From assembly GCA_964420125.1 (NCBI GenBank), contig CAYQQQ010000001.1:186001-250000 (forward strand): DNA of 64,000 nucleotides, read 5' to 3'. Of the stretch, positions 1 through 8,413 are shown piece by piece. This DNA is from CAYQQQ01 sp964420125 (GTDB lineage: Bacteria; Actinomycetota; Acidimicrobiia; Acidimicrobiales; Microtrichaceae). The translations under genes were made by a program, and so were the position numbers. The stretch's first letter is position 1. Each line of letters opens with the position of its first letter. Below the pieces are notes generated by a model. That model saw only the letters and a program-made list of their open reading frames with translations, searched no databases and was not told where the DNA came from.

Positions 1-1
1 G

Positions 2-2521
2 CTGCTGCACCCGATGCGCCGGGTCGGTGAGCGCGGCAGCGGCCGCTGGGAGCGCATCAGCTGGGACGAGGCGCTCGAGGAGGTGGCCGAGGCGATCCTC
101 GACGCCATCGAGGAGATCGGCCCGGAGTCCGTGGTGCAGGAGGGGTCGCCCGAGATCGGCATGGTCGCCCCGGCCATGCGGTTCGGCACGGCGATGGGCG
201 CCACGGTGCTCGACGTGAACGGCTCCATCAACGACTTCTGGGCCGGCTTCCACCAGGTGTACGGGAAGTTCTACCCCGCGTACTCCTACGACGACCTCTT
301 CCACAGCGACACGATCTTCATCTGGCACGCCAACCCGGCGTTCACGATGATCCCCGTGTTCCACTACATCCCGGAAGCCCGCTATCGGGGCGCCCAGGTG
401 GTGCTGGTGGCCCCGGACGTCAGCCCGAGCCACACCCACGCCGACGTGCACGCACCGGTGCGCCCGGGCACCGACGCGGCGCTGGCGCTGGCCATGTGCC
501 AGGTCGTGCTGGCCGAGGGACTGCTCGACACCGACTTCGTGGCCACCCAGACGGACCTCCCCCTGCTGGTGCGCACCGACGACGGCCGGTTCCTGCGGGA
601 CTCGGACCTCGTCGAGGACGGGCGCGAGGACCGGTTCCTGCTGGCCACCACCGAGGACGGCCCCACGCCGGCCGATCCGGGCGACCTGCTGGCCAACTCG
701 CGGGCCGGCACCGTGACGCTGGAGGGCCGCTGGTCGGTCGCCCTCCACGACGGCACCGAGGTCGAGGTGGAGCCCCTGCTCGCCGTGCTGCGACGGCAGC
801 TGGACCGCGACCACACGCCCGAGCAGGCGAGCGGCGTCTGCGGCGTCGAGCCGGGGACGATCCGCACGCTGGCACGGCTCGCCGCGCACGGGCGGACCCA
901 CGTGATGGTGCCGGGAGGGATGTCCAAGTACTTCCACGGCGACCTGATCGCCCGCTCCGTGCTCCTGCTGCTGGGCCTGACCGGCAACTGGGGTCGCAAG
1001 GGCGCCGGCCTCGGCGGGTGGGCGACCGGGCTGTTCGACGGGCACCTGCTGGCCATGTCGAAGCCTGCACCCGGCGTCGAGGGTGCGGCGACGGTGGTGG
1101 AGATGATGGACGCGGCGCGCACGATGATGCTGGCCGCGGACGACACCCTCACCCCCGAGCTGGCCACGGTGCAGATGCTGCGGATGCTGACCTCCGGGAT
1201 GGGGATGGTCCCGCCCGCCTTCTTCTGGTACCGCCACGCCGGCTTCGCCGAACGCATGGACGACCCGGCGCTGGTCACCGGCGGGCTGAGGTCCTTCGGC
1301 GACTACCTGGAGGAGGCGACCTCGAAGGGGTGGTGGCGCGGCGTCGACGGCCCCGACGACGAGCACCCGCCGAGGGTGCTCGTCGAGGTGGCGGGCAACA
1401 TGCTGCGCCGCACCCGAGGCGGCAAGACCGTGCTGCTGGAGAAGCTGTGGCCGCAGCTCACCAAGGTGGTGGTCATCGACATCCGCATGTCGGAGACGGC
1501 CCGCTACGCCGACATCGTGCTGCCGGCAGCCGGCAGCTACGAGAAGGCGGGCTTCGGCATGCAGACGCCGTGGACGATGACCCTCGCCTTCAGCGACGCG
1601 GCGGTCGAACCACCCGGGGAGGCCAGGGGCGAGTGGTGGATGCTCACCGAGCTGCTCGAGACGCTGGCGCGGCGTGCCGCGGCGCGTGGCCTGGAGTCCT
1701 ACCGCGACGCCGCGGGAACGCAGCGGCGCTACGACGAGCTCGCCGGGAAGTTCACCTTCGGCGGCGCCATCCGTGACGAGGAGGACCTGGCGGACGAGAT
1801 GATCCGCGACGCGGAGATGATCGGCAACCTCCCTGCCGGGACCTCGCTGGACACCCTGCGCCGTGACGGGTTCACCCGCTACGCGGACTGGGGGATGATG
1901 GCCATGGCCCAGGGCCAGGCATCTCCGTTCCCCGAGGGCGAGACCCACGTCCCGCTGCGCAACCACGTCGAGCTGGGCCACCCGTACCCCACCCTCACGC
2001 GCCGAGCGCAGTTCCTGCTCGACCACCCCTGGTTCATGGCTGCCGGCGAGTCGCTGCCCGTGCACAAGGAGCCGCCGCCGCTGGGTGGTGCGGACCACCC
2101 CTTCCAGCTCTCCAGCGGACACAACCGGTGGTCGATCCACGCCATGAACACCACCAACCCGGTCCTGTTGGAGACCCACCGGGGCAAGCCCTTCGTGCTC
2201 ATCAACGCCGACGATGCCGCCGAGGCAGGCGTGGAGGACGACCGGGACGTGACCATCTGGAACGACCACGGGTCGTTCACCGTCGCCGCTCGAACCAGCC
2301 ACGCCCAGCGGCCGGGGGCCCTGACCGTCTACAACGGGTTCGAGGGGTTCATGTTCCCCGGTGGCGACGGACCCAACGAGGTCGAGCCGGGGGTGGTCAA
2401 GCCGCTCGGACTGGCCGACGGCTACGGGCACCTCACCTACTCCCCCACCGAGTGGCAGCCGATCCCCGCCGACCGCTGCGTCGGGGTGTCGATCGCGCCG
2501 GCCGGCGGGACGGCAGGTTGA
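2..2521 (+). CDS. molybdopterin-dependent oxidoreductase, DMSO reductase superfamily (5' truncated)
   Basis: The frame is open to the left edge, so the N-terminus, where this family carries its iron-sulfur domain, lies outside the window. The first visible residues end in RVGERG-x-G-x-WERISWDEAL, the classic motif leading into the molybdopterin-binding domains. A DVNGSINDFWAGF stretch near residue 75 sits where type II members (nitrate reductase, ethylbenzene dehydrogenase) place an aspartate ligand to Mo; that assignment is inference. The last ~130 residues (SSGHNRWSIHAMN, then HGSF and YNGFEGFMFPGG) form the dinucleotide-binding C-terminal domain. It should transfer oxygen or hydride on a small organic or inorganic substrate and needs electron-transfer partners not seen downstream. 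The substrate cannot be read from the sequence. Confidence 0.88.
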   Translation: MLHPMRRVGERGSGRWERISWDEALEEVAEAILDAIEEIGPESVVQEGSPEIGMVAPAMRFGTAMGATVLDVNGSINDFWAGFHQVYGKFYPAYSYDDLFHSDTIFIWHANPAFTMIPVFHYIPEARYRGAQVVLVAPDVSPSHTHADVHAPVRPGTDAALALAMCQVVLAEGLLDTDFVATQTDLPLLVRTDDGRFLRDSDLVEDGREDRFLLATTEDGPTPADPGDLLANSRAGTVTLEGRWSVALHDGTEVEVEPLLAVLRRQLDRDHTPEQASGVCGVEPGTIRTLARLAAHGRTHVMVPGGMSKYFHGDLIARSVLLLLGLTGNWGRKGAGLGGWATGLFDGHLLAMSKPAPGVEGAATVVEMMDAARTMMLAADDTLTPELATVQMLRMLTSGMGMVPPAFFWYRHAGFAERMDDPALVTGGLRSFGDYLEEATSKGWWRGVDGPDDEHPPRVLVEVAGNMLRRTRGGKTVLLEKLWPQLTKVVVIDIRMSETARYADIVLPAAGSYEKAGFGMQTPWTMTLAFSDAAVEPPGEARGEWWMLTELLETLARRAAARGLESYRDAAGTQRRYDELAGKFTFGGAIRDEEDLADEMIRDAEMIGNLPAGTSLDTLRRDGFTRYADWGMMAMAQGQASPFPEGETHVPLRNHVELGHPYPTLTRRAQFLLDHPWFMAAGESLPVHKEPPPLGGADHPFQLSSGHNRWSIHAMNTTNPVLLETHRGKPFVLINADDAAEAGVEDDRDVTIWNDHGSFTVAARTSHAQRPGALTVYNGFEGFMFPGGDGPNEVEPGVVKPLGLADGYGHLTYSPTEWQPIPADRCVGVSIAPAGGTAG

Positions 2522-2639
2522 CCGCCCTCGACGAGGTGCCGATCGCGTCGAATCGGTGCGGCGGCCCTCCGGGCACCTACAGTGGCGCCCGCGCCCGCAC
2601 CCCTCGTCCGACACCCGAGCACGTTCCGGAGGAACGACC

Positions 2640-3035
2640 GTGCACAACACCCCTGTGAACCCGTGGCCGTGGTCCCTCGAGCTGGGCTTCAACCAGGCAC
2701 AGCTCGTGGAGGAGCACACCTGCACCCTCTACCTCGCGGGCCAGACCGCTGTCGACGAGCACGGCCATCCCCAGCACAAGGGGAACATGGCCGGCCAGAT
2801 CGAGCTGGCGCTGGACAACCTCGAGTCCGTGCTGGCCTCGGCGGCCATGACGCTGGAGAACCTGGTGCGGCTCAACATCTACACCACCGACATCGACCAG
2901 CTGATCACCCACTACGAGGTGATCCGATCTCGCTTCGAGGAGGCCGGCGCCGCACCTCCCGGCACGCTCCTGGGCGTCGCACGGCTCGGCTTCCCGGAGC
3001 TGCTCGTGGAGTTCGAGGGCACCGCCGTCGCCTGA
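2640..3035 (+). CDS. RidA/YjgF/YER057c-family imine/enamine deaminase-like protein
   Basis: A 131-residue protein, the usual RidA length (about 130). The GTG start is chosen because GGAGG lies at 2628-2632 with 7 nt spacing; a longer upstream reading frame only adds low-complexity Arg/Pro sequence. LYLAGQTA near the N-terminus and VARLGFPELLVEFEGTAVA at the C-terminus match RidA; the arginine in VAR aligns with the substrate-carboxylate-binding Arg105 of E. coli RidA. Members hydrolyse reactive 2-aminoacrylate-type enamines or act in degradation pathways. It stands 118 bp after the molybdoenzyme and converges on the acyl-CoA dehydrogenase, so a pathway role is possible but not shown. Confidence 0.85.
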   Translation: MHNTPVNPWPWSLELGFNQAQLVEEHTCTLYLAGQTAVDEHGHPQHKGNMAGQIELALDNLESVLASAAMTLENLVRLNIYTTDIDQLITHYEVIRSRFEEAGAAPPGTLLGVARLGFPELLVEFEGTAVA

Positions 3036-3057
3036 GGAAGCCGTCGTCCGGCCGGCA

Positions 3058-3075
3058 GCACCTGGCCGGAGGTGC
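3058..3075. terminator. small hairpin between convergent genes
   Basis: GCACCT-(6 nt)-AGGTGC is a perfect 6-bp stem located between the RidA stop and the convergent acyl-CoA dehydrogenase stop. There is no T-tract, so a bidirectional termination role is only a guess from position. Confidence 0.3.
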
Positions 3076-3093
3076 CACTGGCCGGACGCGTGC

Positions 3094-4302
3094 TCAGGCG
3101 CGCTCGGCGGCGAGCGCCTCCATGATCTCGAAGCGGTTGATCTGGTTGGTGCCCTCGTAGATCTGGGTGAGCTTGGCGTCGCGCAGGAGCTTCTCCACGC
3201 CGTACTCGTGCATGTAGCCGTAGCCGCCCATGATCTGGATGGCGTCCAGCGCGTTGGCCACCGCCGCGTCGGACGCGAAGGTCTTGGCCATCGACGACAG
3301 CCGCAGGCTGGGCTGGCCCATCTCGATGGAGCGCACGGCTTCGTGCACCAGGTGGCGGGCGGCGTCCACCCGGATGGCCATGTCGGCGAGCATGAGCTGC
3401 ATCGCCTGGTGGCCCACGATGGGCGAACCGCCCTGCACCCGGGCCTCCGCGTACTCGAGCGCGTGCTCGAAGGCGCTGCGGGCGATCCCCACCGCGATCG
3501 CCCCCACCGGTGAGCGGGTCACGCTCATCACCGTGCGGTTGAGCTGCCACCCCTGGCCCTCGGCGCCGATGCGGTGCTCCTCGGGCACGAACACCTCGTC
3601 GAAGACCAGCTCGGCCGCCGGGCAGGCCCGCTGGCCCATCTTGTCGAAGATCTGCCCCACCGAGAACCCGGCGGAGTCGGCCGGCACGGCCAGGCACACC
3701 ATGTTGTCCCGCACGGGGTTCGACACGCCCTCCAGGGGCGGGTCGAGCCGGGCGAACACGGTGACGACGCTGGCCAGGGATCCGTTGGAGATGAACACCT
3801 TGGTGCCGGTCAGCTCGTAGCCGCCCTCGACCTTGCGGGCCCGGGTGCCCATGCGCCCCGTGGGCTGGCCCATGATGAAGTCCGAGCCCATCTCGGGCTC
3901 GGTGGCGGCCAACGCCGCCACCTTCGGCTCGCCGGTGCTCCACGACTCGGCGATGGGCACCACGAAGCGTCCGATGTTCCCCGGGTCGAAGGAGAGCAGG
4001 ATCGGCAGCAGCCCGAGGGTGGTGGCACCGAAGAGCACGGCGCACCCGCTGCAGGCCGCGGCCAGCTCCTCGGTGACCAACGCCCCCGAGATCTGGTCCA
4101 TCCCGCTGCCGCCCAGCATCTCGGGCATCGACACCCCCAGGATCCCCGCGGCCGCAGCCTCCTTCAACAGGAGGTCGCGCTCGGGGGACTCGGGGTCCTT
4201 GTCGAGCTCGAGGGCGCGGGGCGCGATGCTGCGCCGGGCGAACTCGCGGGCCCACTCGCGCGCCTCCTGCTGCTCGGCGGTCAGCCCCACCGGACCGTTC
4301 AC
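3094..4302 (-). CDS. acyl-CoA dehydrogenase
   Basis: A 402-residue FAD-dependent acyl-CoA dehydrogenase of normal length. The alpha-helical N-terminal domain is followed by the beta domain with AATEPEMGSDF (flavin contact) and the C-terminal helical domain with QIMGGYGYMHEY and IYEGTNQINR; the Glu in YEGT is the catalytic base position of medium-chain-type enzymes. The GTG start overlaps the stop of the upstream decarboxylase-like gene as GTGA, so the two are translationally coupled. It should oxidise an acyl-CoA to the 2,3-enoyl-CoA and pass electrons to ETF. Coupling to an acetoacetate-decarboxylase-like protein suggests a catabolic unit for an unidentified acid. Confidence 0.92.
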   Translation of the reverse strand: MNGPVGLTAEQQEAREWAREFARRSIAPRALELDKDPESPERDLLLKEAAAAGILGVSMPEMLGGSGMDQISGALVTEELAAACSGCAVLFGATTLGLLPILLSFDPGNIGRFVVPIAESWSTGEPKVAALAATEPEMGSDFIMGQPTGRMGTRARKVEGGYELTGTKVFISNGSLASVVTVFARLDPPLEGVSNPVRDNMVCLAVPADSAGFSVGQIFDKMGQRACPAAELVFDEVFVPEEHRIGAEGQGWQLNRTVMSVTRSPVGAIAVGIARSAFEHALEYAEARVQGGSPIVGHQAMQLMLADMAIRVDAARHLVHEAVRSIEMGQPSLRLSSMAKTFASDAAVANALDAIQIMGGYGYMHEYGVEKLLRDAKLTQIYEGTNQINRFEIMEALAAERA

Positions 4303-5057
4303 GACGTCACCGGGGAGAGCACGGCGCGGTGGTCGATGCGGTGCACGACCTCGCCGAGGGGGATCGTGTTGTCCGAGACCATGGAGATCAGCGGGCCCGA
4401 CCCCTCGCCCACCAGTGCGGCCACCGGATCGTCCTCGGAGGACGCGGTGTGCAGACGGCCGGTCCCCACCGCCATCTCCGAGGGGACGATCTCCAGCGTG
4501 GAGGAGGTGATCTCCTCCACCTCGATCTCGTCGCCGGGGCCGGGGATGAGCTTGTAGTTGAGGGTGGGGCGCTGCCCGTTGGACATGAGCGCCGCCATGG
4601 AGCCGTCGTCCTCGGGCAGCGCTGCGAGGTCGCCCTCGATCTCGATGATCGTGGTGCCCCATCGGGTGACCGAGCCGTGGAACCGGTCGCCGTCGCGCTC
4701 CCAGGAGATGTCGGCCAGCTTCTTGGGCCACCCGGCGATCTCCCGCCCGGCGATCATCGCCTCGTCGGTGGTCACGTAGATGTACGGCACGTAGTTGCCC
4801 TCGGCGCCGTCCAGCTTCACCGGCACCAGCACCACGGCCTCGTTGAAGGGATGGATGCGTTGGCCGTCCCCCCACCCGTAGCTCAGCATCGTGATCATCC
4901 CCGCGCCCTCGCCGGGCTCGAGCACGGGTGGCAGGACGGCGGCCAGCCCGGCCGGGTCGGGCTGGAAGGCCATCACCACGGACCGCACGCCCTTCCAGGA
5001 ATGCGGTGGACGGGTGAACACGGGTGCGGACCAGGGCATGCTCCACGGCTCGCTCAT
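4299..5057 (-). CDS. acetoacetate decarboxylase-family protein
   Basis: A 252-residue protein matching the acetoacetate decarboxylase fold. GREIAGWPKKLADI contains the PKK signature in which the first lysine forms the Schiff base in clostridial enzymes. IHPFNEAVVLVPVK and YVPYIYVTTDEAMIAGRE are typical of the family. Many actinobacterial members act on other oxo acids or are non-decarboxylating, so the substrate is open. The ATG is preceded by GAGGAGG, and a TAGGAT -10 with a TAGCGA -35 lies upstream at 5085-5113. It is the first gene of a two-gene minus-strand operon, divergent to the AidB-type dehydrogenase. Confidence 0.85.
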   Translation of the reverse strand: MSEPWSMPWSAPVFTRPPHSWKGVRSVVMAFQPDPAGLAAVLPPVLEPGEGAGMITMLSYGWGDGQRIHPFNEAVVLVPVKLDGAEGNYVPYIYVTTDEAMIAGREIAGWPKKLADISWERDGDRFHGSVTRWGTTIIEIEGDLAALPEDDGSMAALMSNGQRPTLNYKLIPGPGDEIEVEEITSSTLEIVPSEMAVGTGRLHTASSEDDPVAALVGEGSGPLISMVSDNTIPLGEVVHRIDHRAVLSPVTS

Positions 5058-5084
5058 CGGAACCTCCTCGTTCGGTCTCCGGCC

Positions 5085-5113
5085 ATCCTAGCACGCCTCT
5101 GGAATGATCGCTA
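5085..5113 (-). promoter_or_regulatory. promoter of the decarboxylase-like operon
   Basis: On the minus strand TAGCGA (5113-5108), 17 nt, then TAGGAT (5090-5085). The same TAGCGA-N17-TANNNT layout occurs in front of the alcohol dehydrogenase gene (7217-7245). The -35 lies inside a 20-bp block shared by both promoters. Confidence 0.55.
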
Positions 5114-5121
5114 CAGGGAAG
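5102..5121 (-). promoter_or_regulatory. shared 20-bp operator-like block, copy 1
   Basis: Read on minus, this is CTTCCCTGTAGCGATCATTC. It recurs with one mismatch at 7209-7228 on plus. In both places it overlaps the -35 element and points the same way relative to transcription. This is the arrangement expected of an operator for a common regulator, though the regulator itself is not in the window. Confidence 0.55.
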
Positions 5122-5233
5122 GACACCCGTCAGTCCGGCCGATCGACCGCCGCGACGCGTGGCGACGACCTTCGGGACGGCTGCGGCGGCGGGCGTAACA
5201 TCGACGGCGAGGGTGCGCAGGCCAGGAGGCGCG

Positions 5234-6982
5234 ATGACCACCACAGGCATCGACTACGAGCAGCTCGACGAGGCCGTCGGCCACAACTGGTACGACCTCG
5301 ACCCCGACCTCCAGCGCAGGGTCCGCACCGACTGCCCGACCGAGGACCTCGACTGGGCCGAGGCGACGTTGCGCTCCTTCGGAGGGCTCTGCGGCACCGA
5401 CATCGCCCGCAACGCCGACGTCATCGACGCCGCTCCCGCGGAGCTGGTGCGCTACGGCCGTTGGGCCGACGAGATCGACGAGATCCACCACCCCGCCGAG
5501 ACCCTCGACTCCAAGCGCAAGCTCTGGGCCGCCGGGTACGTGTCGGGCTTCGAGGGAGCATCGGCGAGCCGGGGACGCCCCGCGCCGGGGGTCGTCCTCA
5601 GCGCCACCAACTACCTGCTCTCCCAGGCCGACACCGGCATGGTCTGCTCGTTGGGGATGACGACCGGCGTGGCCGGACTGGTCGACAGCTACGCCCCCAC
5701 CGAGCTGCGCGACGAGCTCCTCCCCCGCCTGCGCTGCGAGGACTTCGATTCCGGCGCCGACGGCTCCATGTTCCTCACCGAGCGCCTCGGCGGCTCGGAT
5801 CTGGGCCGCACGGTGCAGTGCGTGGCCCGGGACATCGGCGACGGACGGGTGCTGATCAGCGGCGAGAAGTGGTTCTGCTCCAACATCGACGGCGAGGCGA
5901 TCGTGCTGCTCGCCCGACCCGAGGGAGGCCCGGAGGGCAGTCCGGGGATCGGGCTGTACCTCGTCCCCCGCCACCGCGACGACGGCAGCCGCAACAGCTA
6001 TTCGATGCGACGCCTCAAGCCGAAGCTCGGCACCCGCAGCGTGCCCACCGGCGAGGTGGAGCTGCAGGATGCGCTGGGCTACGCCCTGCGGCCCCGGCGG
6101 GCCGACGGCACCCAGGAGAGCTCCGATGCCGGCGGGCTGAACCGGATGATGGAGATGGTCAACGTGTCGCGCTTCGGCGTGGCCATGATGGGCCTCGGCA
6201 TCGCCCGCCGAGCCTTCCTGGAGGCCGCCATCTGGGCACACCACCGCGAGGCGAAGGGACGGCTCCTGGTCGACCTGCCCCTGGTGCGAGAGCAGCTGGT
6301 CGACCAGCTCACCGCCCTCGAGGCCGCCTTCGCGCTGGGCTTCGAGTGCGCCTCGGCGGCGCGTCATCCCGACGGCGAGCGGCTGCGGCGCATCCTCGTG
6401 CCGGCGGCCAAGGTGCGCCTGTGCCGGCTCGGCGTGGAGGCGGCCGGCTTCGCCGTCGACCTGGTGGGCGGCAACGGCTACTGCGAGGACTGGGGCCTGA
6501 CCCGCCTGCTGCGCGACGCGGTGTGCCACCCGATCTGGGAGGGCAGCGAGAACATCTGCGCCCTCGACGTGCTGCGGGCCGTGCGCCGCGAGCGGGCCCA
6601 CGACGCGGTGCTCGCCCGAGTCGACGAGGCCCTCGACGCGGCGGCCGCCGGGCCGGCCCACCTGAGCGAGGCGGTGTCGGCTGTGCGCGCCCACCGCGAC
6701 GAGCTGGAGGCCAGGGTGGCGGACATCGACATCGTGGACGCCGACTGGACCCACGCCAACGCCACCCGGCTGACCGAGCTGTTCCTGCGGACCGTGCAGG
6801 GGGCGCTGCTGTGCGAGCAGGGGGCGGCCGATCCCCACAAGGCGCTGGTGGCCCTGCGCTACGCCCGCACGCAGCTGAGGCCCGAGCGGACCTGGGACGA
6901 CCGCATCGCCTTCACCCTGGGTCGCGAGCTGCTGGCCTTCGCCGAGCTCGACCCGCGCCGGGCGGAGCTCGCCGCCGGCTGA
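5234..6982 (+). CDS. AidB-type acyl-CoA dehydrogenase
   Basis: A 582-residue flavoprotein, longer than ordinary acyl-CoA dehydrogenases (~400) and near the AidB branch in size. FLTERLGGSDLG is the flavin-binding segment, followed by a GEKWFCSN turn, VGGNGYCEDW and PIWEGSENICALDVLR; the last motif with WEGS-x-NI and LDVLR is characteristic of AidB-like proteins. AidB itself counters alkylation stress; many relatives are simply acyl-CoA dehydrogenases. The ATG was chosen over the upstream in-frame ATG because AGGAGG sits at 5224-5229. It is divergent to the decarboxylase-like operon and shares its control region. Confidence 0.87.
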   Translation: MTTTGIDYEQLDEAVGHNWYDLDPDLQRRVRTDCPTEDLDWAEATLRSFGGLCGTDIARNADVIDAAPAELVRYGRWADEIDEIHHPAETLDSKRKLWAAGYVSGFEGASASRGRPAPGVVLSATNYLLSQADTGMVCSLGMTTGVAGLVDSYAPTELRDELLPRLRCEDFDSGADGSMFLTERLGGSDLGRTVQCVARDIGDGRVLISGEKWFCSNIDGEAIVLLARPEGGPEGSPGIGLYLVPRHRDDGSRNSYSMRRLKPKLGTRSVPTGEVELQDALGYALRPRRADGTQESSDAGGLNRMMEMVNVSRFGVAMMGLGIARRAFLEAAIWAHHREAKGRLLVDLPLVREQLVDQLTALEAAFALGFECASAARHPDGERLRRILVPAAKVRLCRLGVEAAGFAVDLVGGNGYCEDWGLTRLLRDAVCHPIWEGSENICALDVLRAVRRERAHDAVLARVDEALDAAAAGPAHLSEAVSAVRAHRDELEARVADIDIVDADWTHANATRLTELFLRTVQGALLCEQGAADPHKALVALRYARTQLRPERTWDDRIAFTLGRELLAFAELDPRRAELAAG

Positions 6983-7015
6983 ACCCGCCGCCGGCTGAGC
7001 TCGCCGCCGGTTGAG
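6967..7015 (+). repeat. tandem 16-18 bp units carrying successive stop codons
   Basis: The 3' end of the preceding gene is followed by three imperfect copies of a unit ending GCCGCCGG(C/T)TGA, so the C-terminal codons and stop have been locally duplicated beyond the true stop at 6980-6982. Probably slippage, with no evident function. Confidence 0.5.
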
Positions 7016-7074
7016 GCCCCTGCGGCGGTGGACCCGACGCCGCCGAGTCCCGGCCGGCAACGCGGAGCTCCTGT

Positions 7075-7146
7075 GCCTGCAGATGGACTCTGGAGGCGAC
7101 GCGCACCGCATGTGCGCCGGTGGGCCTGCAGAGGTGATCTGAAGGC
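7075..7146 (-). repeat. 72-bp terminal-inverted-repeat element, copy D
   Basis: The most diverged of four 72-bp copies (others at 51213-51284, 54440-54511, 55121-55192). Read on minus it begins GCCTTCAGATCACCTCTG and ends CAGAGTCCATCTGCAGGC; these ends are imperfect inverted repeats. It lies in the 324-bp gap 6983-7306, which holds no gene, only this element, the tandem stop units and the alcohol dehydrogenase promoter. Confidence 0.7.
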
Positions 7147-7208
7147 TGACCGCGCGGCGCGGCACCGAGCACGGGACGGCGAGCGGGGCCGCATCCACGG
7201 CATCGGAT

Positions 7209-7245
7209 CTTCCCTGTAGCGATCGTTCTACGGATGACGTACAGT
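7209..7245 (+). promoter_or_regulatory. alcohol dehydrogenase promoter with shared operator-like block, copy 2
   Basis: Bases 7209-7228 repeat the block found at 5102-5121 (19 of 20 identical in transcription orientation). TAGCGA (7217-7222), 17 nt and TACAGT (7240-7245) form the core promoter, the same geometry as the decarboxylase-like promoter. Confidence 0.55.
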
Positions 7246-7306
7246 CGGGGCAGGTCGTCTCCCGTGGTCGGTGCTCCGCCGATCATGCGCTTCTCCTGGA
7301 GGTCCC

Positions 7307-8413
7307 GTGTCCACAGCCGCCACCTCACCGCAGCCCGGGAGCGCGCCGCCTCCGCCGGGTGCCACCATGCGTGCCGTCAGGTTCCACGACGTCTCCGCCG
7401 GCCTCCGGGTCGAGGAGGTGCCCGTGCGTCCTCCCGGACCTCGGGACGTGCTGGTGCAGGTCGCGGCATGCGGGCTCTGCGGCTCCGACGTGCACTTCCT
7501 CGACGGGATGCCGGTGCCGGGGCCGGTCCCGGTCACCTTCGGCCACGAGCCGGCCGGCACGATCGTCGCGCTCGGCGAGGGGGTCGACGGCTGGCGGGTC
7601 GGCGACCCCGTCGCCATCACCATCAGCGACGGCTGCGGCGGGTGCCGCACCTGCCGCTCCGGCGCACCGGAGGCATGCCCCCAGCAGCGGGCCCCGGGAC
7701 TGCACCTCGACGGTGCCTTCGCCGAGTACATCACCGTGCCCACCTCCACGCTGGTCCGGGTGCCCGAGGGGGTCTCCATGGCTGCCGCCGCGGTGGCCAC
7801 CGACTGCGTGGCCAGCCCCTACCACGCGCTGGCCTGCCGCGGCCGGCTCCGCGCCGGGGAGCAGGTGGTGGTGATCGGCATCGGGGGCCTGGGTTCGATG
7901 GCGGTGACGCTGGCCCGACACCTCGGCGCCGAGCGGATCGTGGCGGTCGATCGCTCCCATGCCGCCCTGGACCGGGCGATCGCCGCCGGTGCGGACGCCG
8001 CCGTGCTGGTCCCCGACGGCGCGGAGGCCACCGCCGCCAGCGGTGAGCTGTTCGGGGTCACCGGGGGGGGCGCCGAGCTGGTGGTGGAGTGCGTGGGGCG
8101 ACCCGACACCACCGCCCTGGGCGGACTCGCGCTGGCGGCCGGCGGGCGCCTCGTGATCCTGGGCGTCGGCATGGCCCCACCACCGATCCCCTACCCGCAG
8201 GCGATCTTCGCCGTCGCGGAGTACTCGGTGATCGGGTCCTTCGCCTCGCACAAGGAGGACCTCGCCGAGGTGCTGCGCCTCCAGGCGACCGGTGCCATCG
8301 ACATCGAGTCGGCCATCTCCCACCGTGTGTCGCTCGAGGAGGTGCCCGAGGGCTACGAGCGTCTCCGCCACCATCGGGGTGACCCGCAGCGCATCGTGAT
8401 GGAGCACCCTTGA
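7307..8413 (+). CDS. zinc-dependent alcohol dehydrogenase (MDR family)
   Basis: A 368-residue medium-chain dehydrogenase. CGLCGSDVHF carries the catalytic-zinc Cys and GHEPAG the zinc/active-site His-Glu pair; DGCGGCRTCRSGAPEAC has the four structural-zinc cysteines. VVVIGIGGLGSMAV is the NAD(P)-binding Rossmann motif. GTG at 7307 is taken as start because GGAGG precedes it at 7298-7302; ATG at 7367 would also keep the whole catalytic fold but has no ribosome-binding site. Its stop overlaps the nitroreductase start as TTGA. Substrate unknown; co-regulation with the decarboxylase-like operon suggests the same pathway. Confidence 0.9.
   Translation: MSTAATSPQPGSAPPPPGATMRAVRFHDVSAGLRVEEVPVRPPGPRDVLVQVAACGLCGSDVHFLDGMPVPGPVPVTFGHEPAGTIVALGEGVDGWRVGDPVAITISDGCGGCRTCRSGAPEACPQQRAPGLHLDGAFAEYITVPTSTLVRVPEGVSMAAAAVATDCVASPYHALACRGRLRAGEQVVVIGIGGLGSMAVTLARHLGAERIVAVDRSHAALDRAIAAGADAAVLVPDGAEATAASGELFGVTGGGAELVVECVGRPDTTALGGLALAAGGRLVILGVGMAPPPIPYPQAIFAVAEYSVIGSFASHKEDLAEVLRLQATGAIDIESAISHRVSLEEVPEGYERLRHHRGDPQRIVMEHP

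Noticed and set aside
5234..6982. True AidB alkylation-repair protein
   Set aside because: The C-terminal motifs match the AidB branch, but the catabolic neighbourhood and shared control region favour an acyl-CoA dehydrogenase role; DNA-repair function cannot be claimed.
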